DNA of 39,301 bases from Azolla pinnata (taxonomy: Eukaryota; Streptophyta; Polypodiopsida; Salviniales; Salviniaceae), in assembly GCA_037176905.1 (NCBI GenBank), contig JBBBWG010032553.1, positions 2,652 through 41,952 of the forward strand, given 5' to 3'. Of this stretch, positions 1-11,374 are shown one piece after another (position 1 is the first letter of the stretch; each line of letters opens with the position of its first letter). The notes below the pieces were generated by a model. That model ran no database searches. It was not told where the DNA came from and was given only the letters and a program-made list of their open reading frames with translations. A program made the translations under genes and the position numbers.

Positions 1-105
1 ATCTGTACTTGTCAAACTTCGAGATATAATATAAAGATAGTGTGTTGGATTCGTTATCAGTCCTTTCGCTCGAGACGATTAATCACTCTTATTAAACCAT
101 TATTT

Positions 106-133
106 TCTCTCTCTCTCTCGCTCTCTCTCTCTA
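106..133. repeat. CT microsatellite in receptor-kinase intron
   Basis: A CT/GA dinucleotide tract with one CG interruption, lying in the intron after the last visible kinase exon. Nothing else is recognisable in bases 1-169. Confidence 0.85.
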
Positions 134-169
134 ATACTGCTTATCATTAGCAGGTCTGTAATTTAATAC

Positions 170-3046
170 CTTGGCCACAAGGCGATCGTCGAGCAGGATG
201 TTGGTGCTCTTCACGTCACGGTGGATGATGCTCGTTCTCGCCGCTGCCCCCGTGTGCAGGTAATGGATCCCTCGCGCCGCCCCGATGCAGATCTCCAGCC
301 TCTGCCTCCACGATAGCGGCGGCCGCCCCGTCCCGTAGAGGTGCCCCCGCAGCGGCCCATTCGCCATGCAGTCGTACACCAGGATCATCTCGCCCTTCTC
401 CTCGCAGTAGCTGCTCAGATTTAATGTCGCGAAGCAAGTTTGCACCCTCAAATTACGATCACATGCGTAATCACGGACGTGCCCGAGTGATCGATCAATT
501 AAGGTGGCTGCTGCGTGCCTAATCGATTGGCTGATGGATCGATTCGATCAGCCAATCGATGATTAGCGGCATCGCGAACTAGATTAAATTGCCCACCCGA
601 CGAGCGAGACGAGGTGCTTGTGGCGGAGGTTGGAGAGCATCTCGATCTCGGTGCGGAACTCGGTGACTCCCTGCTCCGAGGTGGGGCTCGCGCGCTTCAC
701 GGCGACGCGCGTGCCATCGTCGAGCTCGCCCTCGTAGACCTTCCCGAACCCGCCCACGCCCAACACGCGCCGATCGTCAAAGTGGTTCGTAATGTCGAGG
801 ATCTGGAGGAAGGTGAAGCACCGGCTCAAGCCGCTGATCTTGCCGCCGCCGCCGCCGGCCCCCGAAGATTTCGAAGAAGAGCTCGAAGAAGGCGTAGCTG
901 CAGCGTTTCGAACGTCATCATCTGATGATGATGGTGGTGGTGACGACGACGACGACGACGATCCACGATTGGTACGACGATGATTGGCAGCGATATCGGA
1001 GCGGATCGCCTTGCCATTGCTGCGGCGATCATTCATCAAGCCCATAAAGCCGATCATTAACGATGGCACGACGTCGGGCGCGATCCGCGGCCGCATCGCT
1101 CTCGCCAACGACGATTTCGGGCCGCCGCCGCCGCCGCCGCCAATGCTGGCGTTGGCGGTGGCGTAGGTGCATAGGAGGCAGAGCGCGAGGAGCAGGATCG
1201 CGGCCCCGACCACGGCTCCCACGATCACGAGGATGGCCTCGCCGAGGGCCCGCCGGCGGACAGGTGCGAACGCGCGATCCCGGCGACGGTCGTCCGCCGG
1301 CGGCGGCACCGGAGGAATGCCGGGCGGAGCCGCGGGGCCTTGCAAGCTGCCGCCCGAATCGTTGAGCTTGAAGATCTCCACTCCGTTGAGGATCGCGTTG
1401 AGCACATACGGCTTGCTACCGTTGTTGGGATGGAGCTCGACGGTGACGATCTCCGATCGATCGTCGGCGCCGGAGGCGGGGATCGGGAATCGGAAAGCGT
1501 AGTCGATCGCGAGTGCGTAGTACTGGCCCGCGTGCGGCCCGAACCGCGCCTTCGCCTCCGCGACCGCGTCGAACGCCGTCTCGGCCGCGCGCCCGTTGAT
1601 CCGCACGTCGAACACGCGCTCGTTGACCAGCGCCGCGTCGAGCTCGCAGAAGTGGAGCCGGAGAAGGTACGCGAAGCCGGGCGCCGCGCGGAAGCGCCAC
1701 GTGAGGTTCGAGTTCATGTTCACGCCGTTGTCGTTGGTCATGGTGCGCGCCGTCCGGTAGACCGCCTCGGGGGCGATGTAAGGGCGCATGGTGCGAATCG
1801 GATCGGAAGGATCGGAAGGATCGGAAGATTCAGACGATTCAGACGATTCAGACACTTCAGACGATTCAGAGACTTCAGACGATTCAGAGACTTCAGACGA
1901 TTCAGACACTTCAGACGAAGAAGGATCGGAGTAGATGATGGAGTGCGTCGTGGACTCGGCGACCCCTATCGCAGCACTGGGGATGTAGCCCCTGTCGTTG
2001 GCCCACGTCCGCGAGAGCTCGTCGCCCACGGCTCGGATCGACTGCCCGCCCACGTTCACGCGGTGCATCGTCTCCAGAATCGAGCCCTTGAGCGGGTAGC
2101 GCGGCAGGACGAGCTGCAGGTCGACGTCCTTCACGGGCGCCCCGTCCCGCAGCACGTCTTCCGGCATCGACACGAACTCGATCCCGTTCACCATCGCGAA
2201 CGCGGAGCCGGTGCGCGATCGTCGGGCGACGCTATCGGATCGGTCACCGTACCCTGTCGTAAAGAGATTCAGATTCGGTCACCAGACAGACGACGAGAAC
2301 TACAACGTGATCATCTACGACTGCTTAGCTGATCTGTCTGATTCCTGCAGGCAATCACCTGCAGGCGCGATGTCCAGCGTGAAGGCCCGCGTCGGCACGT
2401 CGACCACGTACTCCTTGACGAGGTAGTAGTGGTTGAGGACGCGGATCTCCTGCGCGATGCTCAGGTTGCGAACAAAGCAGTATGGGCCCGATCGGACACT
2501 GAGGATTGCGTTCTCGGGGTTGTATCCCAGGTACGGGAACGGGTAGAAGTAGAGGCGGAGCCAGTGCCTGCCAGGAGCCAAAACGCGGAACGTGTACGAG
2601 GCTCGCGCCGTGAAGATCCTCGCGCCCAGGTACGGCACGATGCCCGGAAGGTTTGGGTTTTGCGCCTCGGTCCAGGCTCTCACCGATGATGCTGATGCTG
2701 ATGTTGTTGATGATGATGTTGTTGTTGTTGTTGATGATGATGATGATGATGATGGGGCAATGCCATTCGTGTAAGTCTCGCTCTGGTCCCGATCGTCTGG
2801 ATCTGGCGCCATCGACAAGCGCAGATCGCCTGAGCTTGCCATCGTGGCCGATTCGTCGCCCGTCCATTCTCGGCCGTCTGAATCGAACGCCGACTCGCTC
2901 GTGCTCCCGCATGCGATGCGGTAGTCGTCGCGAGGCTTGTATGCTGCAACCCGATGCTGGCATCTGGCTGGAGCCACCTGCGCCGTGATCAGCACGACGC
3001 CGACGAAGATTAGCACGCTAATCGCGCCGCTAATCCTCGTCGTCAT
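170..3046 (-). CDS. CrRLK1L malectin-like receptor kinase (THESEUS/FERONIA type), 3' partial
   Basis: Plasma-membrane receptor kinase of the family that senses cell-wall state and RALF peptides. Model, minus strand: exon 1 3046-2359, exon 2 2253-597, exon 3 410-170, in frame for 862 residues. The chosen ATG at 3046 opens a signal peptide ([19 protein letters not shown]); an upstream in-frame GTG at 3070 was not used. Two malectin-like domains follow (DDYRIACGS near residue 43; [20 protein letters not shown] near 427), then a membrane helix around 568-592, a Ser- and Gly-rich juxtamembrane stretch, and the kinase: glycine loop GVGGFGKVY near 728, VAVK lysine near 749, HRDVKSTN near 845. The segment [18 protein letters not shown] is very THESEUS1-like. 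The exon ends at LVAK with donor GTATTA; the expected DFG exon is absent from the remaining 169 bases, so the gene runs off the window. Low-complexity insertions interrupt both malectin domains. The coding sequence is much more GC-rich than the genes to its right. Confidence 0.9.
519..563. repeat. Inverted repeat in receptor-kinase intron 2
   Basis: Arms 522-535 and 547-560 (ATCGATTGGCTGAT and its exact reverse complement) form a perfect 14-bp stem with an 11-nt loop. The pairing extends further outward on both sides (CTA/TAG) with a small bulge. It lies inside the 186-nt intron between kinase exons, about 35 bases from the 5' splice site at 596. Confidence 0.85.
1803..1921. repeat. In-frame 18-bp minisatellite in the second malectin-like domain
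   Basis: On the coding strand the unit encodes SSEVSE, four times in a row, followed by SES/SDP triplets. It occupies about residues 343-381 between a normal domain segment ([10 protein letters not shown]) and the conserved [17 protein letters not shown]. Length is a multiple of three throughout, so the frame is kept. I recall no such acidic Ser-Glu spacer in characterised members of this family. Confidence 0.9.
2685..2753. repeat. Trinucleotide repeat encoding Ser/Thr run
   Basis: GAT/GTT repeats on the plus strand read on the coding strand as a run of about 20 Ser and Thr codons inside the first malectin-like domain, between ETYTNGIAP and [14 protein letters not shown]. This is a slippage-prone site that probably varies in length between individuals. 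Confidence 0.85.
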
Positions 3047-4137
3047 CTTCACGGTTGGCGATGTCGGCACCGTATGTATGGATTTCGATCGATCGATCGA
3101 TGATATCGATCGGTTCTTTATTGGTGATCAGTGGCGGTGGCCGCATGAAAGCTGATCATCCCTGAAATTACTCGATCCAAACATGGATTCGGGTTCGATC
3201 CCCGGTCTGTAGCAAATGACTTGCCAATCGATGGGCTCTCGCCGAACGATGAATCAAGTGCGATAACTGGCTATGGTGAAATGGATCCCATTCTGCTTGG
3301 AATGGAGCACAGGAGAAGAACATGCTTCAGCTAGTGGTCATTCAAGAATCATGGAGATGGTGAAGAAGAAGAAGAAGAAGAAGCAGAAGAAGAAGAAGAA
3401 TTTGCATAGAAAACCACAGGAAACAATAAAAAGGGCTCATGCTTTTCTCACTCCATGAAAAACATAATATGCAAGAAAGAAAAGCCCATGAACTTCTCAT
3501 TTTTTGATCTTCTCATCTTCAATGAGGATTGATCAAATTATGTTTATAAGCTTACTCAAGGAACTAACTGTAAACATGTATGATGCAAAAAAAACCTCAC
3601 ACAGACATCTTTGATTCATCTTGAAGGGGGTCATGCAAAGGGCACTTGGCCATCCCAAACCATCTCTCTCTTCATCGATCACGAGGATCTGCATGAACAC
3701 GATTGTCTTTCCGATCCATCGATCGTTTTACGAGATTAGCTTCTTCTGCAGTGCGCTAACTTGAGAACATCGCTAACACGTTTATAGTCAAATAAACGAT
3801 GGTTTGTCAAGGGGTTATAGTCAACATAATCAACCAAATGAGCATCTCGATGTATTGTCAAGCATATCAAATTTTGGGTGGAGGAAAGACAGAGTTTGGC
3901 GGTAAATAGCACCACACTAGAGCATGTTGTAGTCGTTGTAGCAACGAACGCGGACCCCAAAAACAATTACTGATGCAGATAATTAAAAGCTAAGCAGGCA
4001 TTTTTTATGTAAGTACTCGAAACTTAACGGGGCATTTTGTGGAGATTAGCAAACAAGGGCTCGATGAAGAGATGTATCTGACCCACAGATAACGACGGCT
4101 TAATGAAGAGAGCATGATAAATAATGATGTCTTAATT
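3047..4137. other. Divergent spacer between receptor kinase and SPD1-like gene
   Basis: No gene is supported here. It must hold the 5' leader and promoter of the receptor kinase. Visible features are an ATCG-rich stretch at 3085-3113, a GAA microsatellite at 3362-3400, and a tRNA-B-box-like string near 3190-3206 that has no convincing tRNA around it. Confidence 0.6.
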
Positions 4138-4689
4138 AAAAGCTTAACGAAGGCTTAATTAAGATTGTCAAAGATTAATAAACGGCTTCATTCAAGCAAT
4201 CAAAGCTTAAATGAATGGCTTAATTAAGATAGTCAAAGCTTGATGAAGGGCTTAATCAAGAAGGTCAAAGCTTAACGAAAGGCTTAATTAAGGCAGTCAA
4301 AGCTTAATGGAAGGCTTAATTAGGATGGTGAGAGCCTAATGAAAGGCTTAAGTAAGACGGGCAAAGCTTAATGAAAGGATTAATTACGTCAGCCGAAGCT
4401 TAATGAAAGGCTTAATTAAGACGGTCAAAGCTTAATAATCAGGATTAATGAAGACGGTCAAAGCTTAATGATAAGGATTAATCGAGACGGTCAAAGCTTA
4501 ATGATAAGGATTAATCAAGACGGTCGAAGCGTAATGAAAGGCTTAATTAAGACGGTGAAAGCTTAATGATAAGGATTAATTGAGAAGGTCAAAGCTTAAT
4601 GATAAGGATTAATTGAGAAGGTCAAAGCTTAATGAAAGGATTAATGAAGACACTCGAAGCTTAATGAAAGGCTTAATTAAGACGATTAA
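4138..4689. repeat. 32-33 bp palindromic minisatellite, 17 copies
   Basis: Seventeen head-to-tail units, 32 or 33 bp, with a consensus reading AAAGCTTAATGAAAGG then CTTAATTAAGACGGTC. Most units contain the HindIII palindrome AAGCTT and many contain the 10-bp palindrome CTTAATTAAG. Two subfamilies alternate: one with GAAAGGCTTAATTAAG, one with GATAAGGATTAATCGAG. Degraded copies continue leftward to about 4080. The array ends about 210 bp before the start codon of the SPD1-like gene, so it sits in its promoter. Confidence 0.92.
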
Positions 4690-4805
4690 TGATGGAGATA
4701 ATGGGAAATGTAAGGGGTAGTTTTGGAAATAAGAGAAATACGAGGGGCATTTCCGGGAAATAATGAAAACGGTTTTCTGAACTGTCTGTTATCCTCAGTG
4801 CAGAC

Positions 4806-4862
4806 GACGAAGAAGAAGACGAAGAAGAAGAAGACGCAGAAGAAGAAGACGAAGAAGACGAA
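4806..4862 (+). repeat. Purine-rich GAA/GAC leader tract
   Basis: A tract of GAA and GAC triplets immediately 5' of the ATG at 4901, probably within the 5' untranslated leader of the SPD1-like gene. No in-frame upstream ATG was seen in the tract itself. Confidence 0.7.
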
Positions 4863-4900
4863 GACACAGAGGCCCAGTCCACGCGACGATCGAGGTCGCC

Positions 4901-7900
4901 ATGTTTGCAGAGAGCTTGGTCTCTCGTCAGTGTCCTTCCTTCTTCCTCCCCCCTCCCAAACTCTCCAAAGATCCTCTTCTGACGCATCGCTGGCTCAGAC
5001 CAAGCAGACCCGACCGATCGTCTAGCGCGCGGATTCTCATGTGTTCCAGCACATCCTCCGTGACGCGGCACGATGTCTTGCCCTCTGGCAACGAATCCGG
5101 CGAGGCCAGAGCTTCCCAGGCGGGAGGCTTGGACTCGATAGGGAAGGAATTGGAGAAGCTCTTGGCGCTCCTTCCCTTGCACATCCGGAAGAGGATAGAA
5201 GAACATCCGGATGTTTCGCAGCTGGTCGAGATCGTGTTAGATTTGGGACGGCGGCCTGTGGCTCGGTTCCCCTCTGGAGATTTCGTTGTGTCTGAGCAGA
5301 TCCTCACACCTGGAGACCTCCAACAGGCCATCTCTCTGGTAATCAAGAAGAATTCTCTCACATTGGAAATTGGAACCCCATTCCTCTTTCACTTTGTATT
5401 TCCTGTAAGCAGCCAGTCATCTCTCTCTCTCTGGTGATGAAGAATCAAATCTAATGCTGAATGAGACTATATGTTTGAATGCTGAACTCTGTTGATAAGT
5501 TGTCCATTTCGCTGGGTTTGGAAGAGGAATTATCATGTCGAGAAAAGTTTTGTTTTTTTCTTCTCTATATTGGATTTTGGTAAGACTCCATGAGAGCTAG
5601 TCACCTGATGCGTGATTGGAGTTGGAGCTTGTCATTTATGGAGTACATTTAAATTTTCCTATACAACAGGTAGGAGACTTTGGTGATGATAATCGTGCAG
5701 GGATTGACCGCACTTTACATCGGATCAGCGCTATCAGGAACAGAGCTGGCAAAATAATTGGGCTAACATGCAGAGTGGGCCGAGCTATCTCGGGAAGCGC
5801 GGAGATGGCCAGGGACCTTGTACAAAGTGGAGGTTCCCTTCTGCTCATGGGGCCTCCTGGTGTTGGAAAAACCACTGCCATCAGGTTTGCTTCTTATTTT
5901 CCCTTTGTGCACTTTTTTCTGCTCTATATTAGCTTTCCTATGGCATACATTTCTTGTGTAGTCGGTTTTTTTACAAGATATTTCATGCACTTCTACTAGT
6001 GTTTGACCTCTACAAAACATAGGATAATGCTCTGACATGACCACCAGATTTAGCCTCGAGGGCATGGTTTCTAATGGAAATAGTAACCATGAATCATTCT
6101 CAGTGATGAGCTTGGCATTGCATGTAGGAGTACAAATTGATTGCTTTTACCACTTTCCAAGTAAAGGTAGATATTAATCTCCATTCTATTGATTATGTAT
6201 TCAATTGATGCAGGGAGATTGCACGACTACTTGCGGATGAATACAACAAGAGAGTAGTGATTGTTGACACATCAAATGAAATTGGTGGTGATGGAGAAAT
6301 TCCACATGCAGGAATCGGTCGAGCTAGGAGAATGCAAGTTCCCTATGTTGACATGCAGCACAAAGTGAGTATCCTTGGTATCAATAAGTCCAAAAGAGTA
6401 CACAAAGATCGTAGGAAATGCGTCAATTTGATTAAAAAGGATATAGGCACTTCAATCTTAACACAATTAAATATTTGGGTGAAAAGGAATCCTTGTTTAT
6501 TATAGGTGTCAAATGCAAATTCCCCACACATAGAATCAAAGAAAATTTCTGTAGGTTGTATCCATTTGCAATATGTGAAATTTTTCTGGAAGATATAAGC
6601 AGGAGAAGACACCAAAATATCCCGAAACCTTGCTAAGATTGAAAAGGATTCATAAACTACTAGTATGTGATAAAATGATTCATGTTGACATAGATCAATA
6701 AGATATTGTTTTTTCTTTTGTTTGCGTGTTTGTTTTTTATGGCAGTTTTCTTTCAGAGTAGCCTGTGTAATATAATGTGATTTTGTACAGATAATGATTG
6801 AAGCAGTGGAGAATCACATGCCTGAAACCATTGTTATTGATGAGATCGGTACAGAGTTGGAGGCGCATGCAGCTGGTACAATTGCTCAACGAGGGGTACA
6901 ACTTGTTGCAACTGCTCATGGAATGTCGGTTGAGAATCTCATCAAGAACCCTTCATTACAAATGCTAGGAGGTGGCATCCAGGTACAGATTTTCAACCAT
7001 TTGCTTATCTGTTTATTTCTACGAAGGTTTCATGATCAACACACTATGTCTCTGGATGTTTTGTTCATTGTGAAGAAAACCACTGTTTTGATTGTAGCTG
7101 CTGAATCTGGTAGAATTTTATTCTGGTAGGCTAGTATGTTCTCCAATAATCTTGCATAGTTCCGTGGTTCTTTGTTTAAATGCTTATATGACTCCATTTT
7201 AGTGGCTCTCTCAGCTGAACGATGTTCTTTTCTTCATGGATGTCATTCTTGGATCTCATGGACTGCATTGGGACCTTATGTAATCTAAAGATAAAGAATG
7301 GCATCTCTGTTATGCATAGAATAGAGTGTACCCAATTGTCATGTGAGGATACCTTTGCTTCTTCTTGACCCAAGGCCTGTTTCTAGAGCTATTAAGGCTT
7401 GTGGTTTGCTTTGGGGACAGAGTGTAACACTTGGTGATGATGAGGCAAGAAGGAGAGGAGTGCAAAAAAGCGTTTTGGAGAGAAAAGGGCCACCAACCTT
7501 CACAGCCGCTGCAGAGATGCTGTCGCGAACAGAGTGGAGGATTCATTATAGCCTTGCAGCTACTATAGATGCTCTCCTAGCTGGTATATTATGGAAGTTT
7601 CCTGTAATCTTCTTCACACTTTCTCTACTTGGTTTTTGAATATCTATGTGGTGGAATATTCATTTCCACTTTAGATAGGTCGGAGTCCATTATATGAAGA
7701 GCGATACATGACTGAAGATGGGACATTTACCTCAGAACGCAGACTCCCTGATTCTATAGAGACGAAAACTCGTTCTGATTCTAAAAATGGATTTGACTCG
7801 AGCACAGACGACGATGAAGATGAAGATGACATGGATGAGGAGGTAGTAGGGAATGATAGCAAGGATGGAAGGCTATGGCAGCCTGGTGATGCACCTGTTC

Positions 7901-9259
7901 TTTTATATCCATTTCAGGTGCTTCCTTTATTTCATATAAGCACATTATGGTTGGGTCAAGTTTGCATTTTCTTCATGTCACTTGGCCGTATATTTCTCTA
8001 CCATCAAGTAGTCACAAACTGTCCGCTTCGGATGTGGAGTTGCATACAGATCTCGGAATCAAACCTTGAGCAAGTAGTCGAGGTGATGGGTTTACAGGAT
8101 GCGATTCTACTAACTGATGACATTGGAGCTGCTGATGCTGTCATTGCGTTGCGGTCGAAGTTGAAACAGAACTCATGGGTTCGGGGGATAGCAAGATATC
8201 GTCAACTTCCCATATATGCTGTAAAGGTGAGAAGCTGATTTTCGTGCTCAGTATCAAATGTGCAATGCACCAGCCATTTCAAAGAATGCATGTATGAGGT
8301 CCATATAAAGAACTTTGAAATTTGTGATTATGATATCATATGCTGTAGTGAACGTAAGAAGATGGGTTCAAAGCTGTGGAGCATTGCAATCAAAACTCAA
8401 TATAGATATGGGTATTTTGCTTATTTCGATCTAGTTTTATTTCATGATCTTTGATCACATCGGTAACGAGTTTGTATCATCAGATTGGCAAACCAATTCA
8501 CTGGGTACCTGGATTTAGAGAAACTAAGACTCGCCTATTTCAATATGATTGCAAAACTGATTTCACCTGAAATACAACACTTCAGATAAATGTCAATGTT
8601 TTCATGAATTCAGGCTAACACAATGCCTCAGATGGTGAGGGCATTACGAACAATTCTGGGGATGGAGACATTAGGGACGATGAATGCACTGCTACCCAGC
8701 AAACAAAAAGAGGAAAGCAAGGTGAAAATGCAAGGGAATGTGAAGTCTTCAGTGGCACCAAGAAAGCCTACTGTGGAGGATGAAGTGGATGCACTTGAGG
8801 TAAATAGATTTTCATGAGTTAATATGCTTTTACAATCTGCCTAAATATCTTGTTCGATCGCGCTATGTCCCATATGGCCCTCCTTATTTTGTGACTCGTA
8901 CGTTGCTAGGTGAACGAAACATTGATCGTTTATTGGCTTGCTTTTAGGAAGCACGGCTGGCGATAGAGCAAATAGTAATCCCTAAAAATCAACCCGTGGA
9001 GCTGCTTCCAAGGTCATCAGTGATTGTTGCCCTCCAGCTGCAGCTAATTGAGAGTTACCAACTAGCCACAGAATTGGTAGGTCCGGAGAACAGTTTACGG
9101 ATCAGGATCCTGCCTCAGATAGATTTGAACTCGGATGGAAATGGGATCAATGCAAATGATGATATTGATGGAGGTGTGGATAATATCGGAGGAGATCCAA
9201 AAAGCTTAGGGTCGAATGGTGGCACAAGTGTTAATAGATTGCCTCTTCTTCCGGAGTAA
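4901..9259 (+). CDS. Ycf45/SPD1-like plastid AAA-type ATPase with R3H-like domain
   Basis: Exons: 4901-5338, 5670-5884, 6214-6364, 6791-6982, 7421-7583, 7679-7917, 8050-8226, 8614-8799, 8948-9259, all GT-AG and in frame, 690 aa. The family is related to cyanobacterial/plastid Ycf45 and bacterial SpoIIIAA; the Arabidopsis member SPD1 is needed for seedling plastid development and is about this long. The N-terminus ([19 protein letters not shown], then Ser/Arg-rich) looks like a plastid transit peptide. Walker [10 protein letters not shown] lies at about 207-215, Walker B IVIDEIG at 282-288, and an arginine-rich GRARRMQVP loop between them. The sensor segment [17 protein letters not shown] follows. 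An acidic linker ([13 protein letters not shown]) lies near 430, and the C-terminal [20 protein letters not shown] resembles an R3H domain, although the histidine is not obvious. The ATG at 4901 is the first good start before the transit-like sequence. Exact orthology among the plant paralogues is not decided. Confidence 0.92.
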
Positions 9260-10431
9260 TCAATTGTGGGTGGTTAGCTATTCACATAGCTTGTAATACC
9301 TACATGTATTATTAGCCTTGGGATGGGTAGTTAGGATATCAATTCTTTTCTTGTGGATTGTAGTTCGAGTCCATACACATGATTATGAGAGTGGAATTGT
9401 GAACTCCATGTAAAATATGCGTCATTTTAACCTAGTAAAAAATTTCATCGTCAAATCAACAGTATATCGCATATGATGGGATTATTTTAGTGGAGAAGTT
9501 TCCACCTTTTCTATGCATCAGGTTACATATTGGAACATAAAATGTGACAATTAATCCATCTCAGGCAACAGAGAATCAATGGGCTTACACCATGCGGTAT
9601 GAATTGATCTCATGCCAATGTGTAATAACCGGCAGATGATGCCTAAGATCAAGGTGAGGCAAAGAGTCCGTTACCTTGGGAGGTTTTGAACTGTCAGCAG
9701 ATACAGATTTTGCTCGTTTTGCTTGTATTCCTCAATTATTGAGTTCGCTTTCTTTCTTCCGAATATGTAGTCATGCAAAAGACACAAATTCCATATCTCA
9801 TGCTACAGAAAACTACAGAAATTTGTTCGTGCAATCAGTAGTTAAGAAGTCCCACTCATGTTGGATTCAGCGAGGAAACCAGTATATAGATGCAAGTTCT
9901 CATCAAGGAATGGCGGTTTTCTCGTAGTCTAACACATCTAGACTCAGGCGTCCTCGTGGCTTTCAAATCTGACATTCTGATATGTTACAGCTGTTAGAAG
10001 ACCTGTAATTGACAAGTGTTAATTTCCAAAACTTAGAAGCCCCACTGTACAATTTCTTAACTTTGGCGGAGCACTGAAAGACTAAGAAACTGTTCTCAGT
10101 GTTGCTGAGCATCTATCCTTTCACAACTTTTGAACATATATAACCACTTAACTACAATTATATTTCCAACCTATTTAAGCTTTGCTTTCATACATCCACT
10201 GTGCATTTTAATTGCACGATATAAAAGCCATAATAACAGCTTTTACACAGTTAAATATGCATTTCTGAATGTTGCCGATAAAAATTTGGTTGGATACAGT
10301 AAAAGGCTAACTTCGATATAAAATTTATTACTGCTCCTGTAAGCTGATAATTGGCTACAATAGAATCAATCTATACGGTGTTACGCTACCATCACTTCTA
10401 CATGAAGATAGCTCAGGTATCATTTGGAAGG
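9260..10431. other. Convergent 3' spacer, no gene seen
   Basis: The region lies between the stop codons of the SPD1-like gene and the thioredoxin gene and must contain both 3' untranslated regions. Open frames here are short and without recognisable features. Confidence 0.6.
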
Positions 10432-11374
10432 CTATGCTGTTCTGGAAGCGAAATGCTGTACCTTTTTCTCAAGCTCCCCTTTGTTTGCTCCTACCAGTTT
10501 TTCGACGGTCTTGCCATTCAGAATGAACACAAACGTTGGCATTGCATTGACATCATATTCTTGACTTATATCCTGCATGACATGGGCATGATTTGATAAC
10601 ATACTTGCTGAAGATTGAAGGGTATTTGTTCAACTAAGAAAAACAATAAATATTATGGAGCGTTTCCATATGTAACCCCTTACATCAAGCAATAGTAATA
10701 TCAGCTTTGCACTTACACTGTGTTGATCAACATCCACTTTCAAGAAGACCAAGTTGGGAAACTTCAGAGATAACTCAGCAAAGAAAGGACCTATGAACAG
10801 GCATGGCCCACACCAGGTTGCGGTGAAATCAACCACGACCTATGACACATGCACATGAAGAGATCTTGAGTTAAGTTACAGTTTATGATCTTATGGAAAT
10901 AATGGATGCAGAACAACCATCTGAAAGCCTTGAACATGTAATTGGATACCAGAACTTCAAATAATGGACAGTTTAACTCTTGTCACAATGGACACGAAAT
11001 AGTGCATCGTACACTTCTTTTCTAATCAGACCCATCTATGATCACCAAATGCTATGAAATACTTCATTGTACTCATCCAACAGTTGTGATGATCATTTTG
11101 GTTTCTTTCTGGATGTACAAATGCTATAACGGATAAAGTTTTGTTGGGTCTTACCACTTTTCCATTGTTATTGGCATCGGAGAGCTTAGTATTCCAATCA
11201 CTGCGGTCTTTGATTACATGCACATTCCCATGATTTTCGGCATTATTTGACTCATTGACGTAACCACTATAAACATAAAAAGCAAGCAAGCTCAGCATAG
11301 CAGATAAAACTCGGAAAGAGCATGAAAATAAATGCGAGAAAAGAATCATACCTGGATGAGAAAATGGATCCCAT
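10432..11374 (-). CDS. Type-h thioredoxin with N-terminal myristoylation motif
   Basis: Coding exons, minus strand: 11374-11352, 11266-11155, 10839-10717, 10572-10432, giving 132 aa. It is a dithiol-disulfide reductase. The active site WCGPC is at about residues 54-58 (in FTATWCGPC) and the cis-proline motif AMPTF is near 98. The start MGSIFSSSGY carries a Gly2 typical of membrane-anchored h-type thioredoxins such as TRX h9, which are N-myristoylated; localisation to a membrane is inferred. The residue after WCGPC is Leu, where most thioredoxins have Lys or Arg. A leader intron is likely: donor CG|GTAAGC at 12286/12285 and acceptor TTGCAG at 11418, placing the first noncoding exon near 12.3 kb and the telomere-like duplication (12017-12189) inside that intron. 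Confidence 0.93.

Noticed and set aside
1340-2332. 330-codon plus-strand open frame
   Set aside because: It is the antisense shadow of the GC-rich receptor-kinase exon 2, rich in Arg, with no domain.
3185-3206. GGTTCGATCCC, a perfect tRNA B-box/T-arm string
   Set aside because: No acceptable A box, acceptor stem or cloverleaf could be placed in the preceding 80 bases; at most a decayed tRNA-derived SINE end.
4138-4689. Regular 32-33 bp repeats resembling a CRISPR array
   Set aside because: The units abut with no unique spacers, no cas genes exist, and the sequence is plant nuclear DNA.
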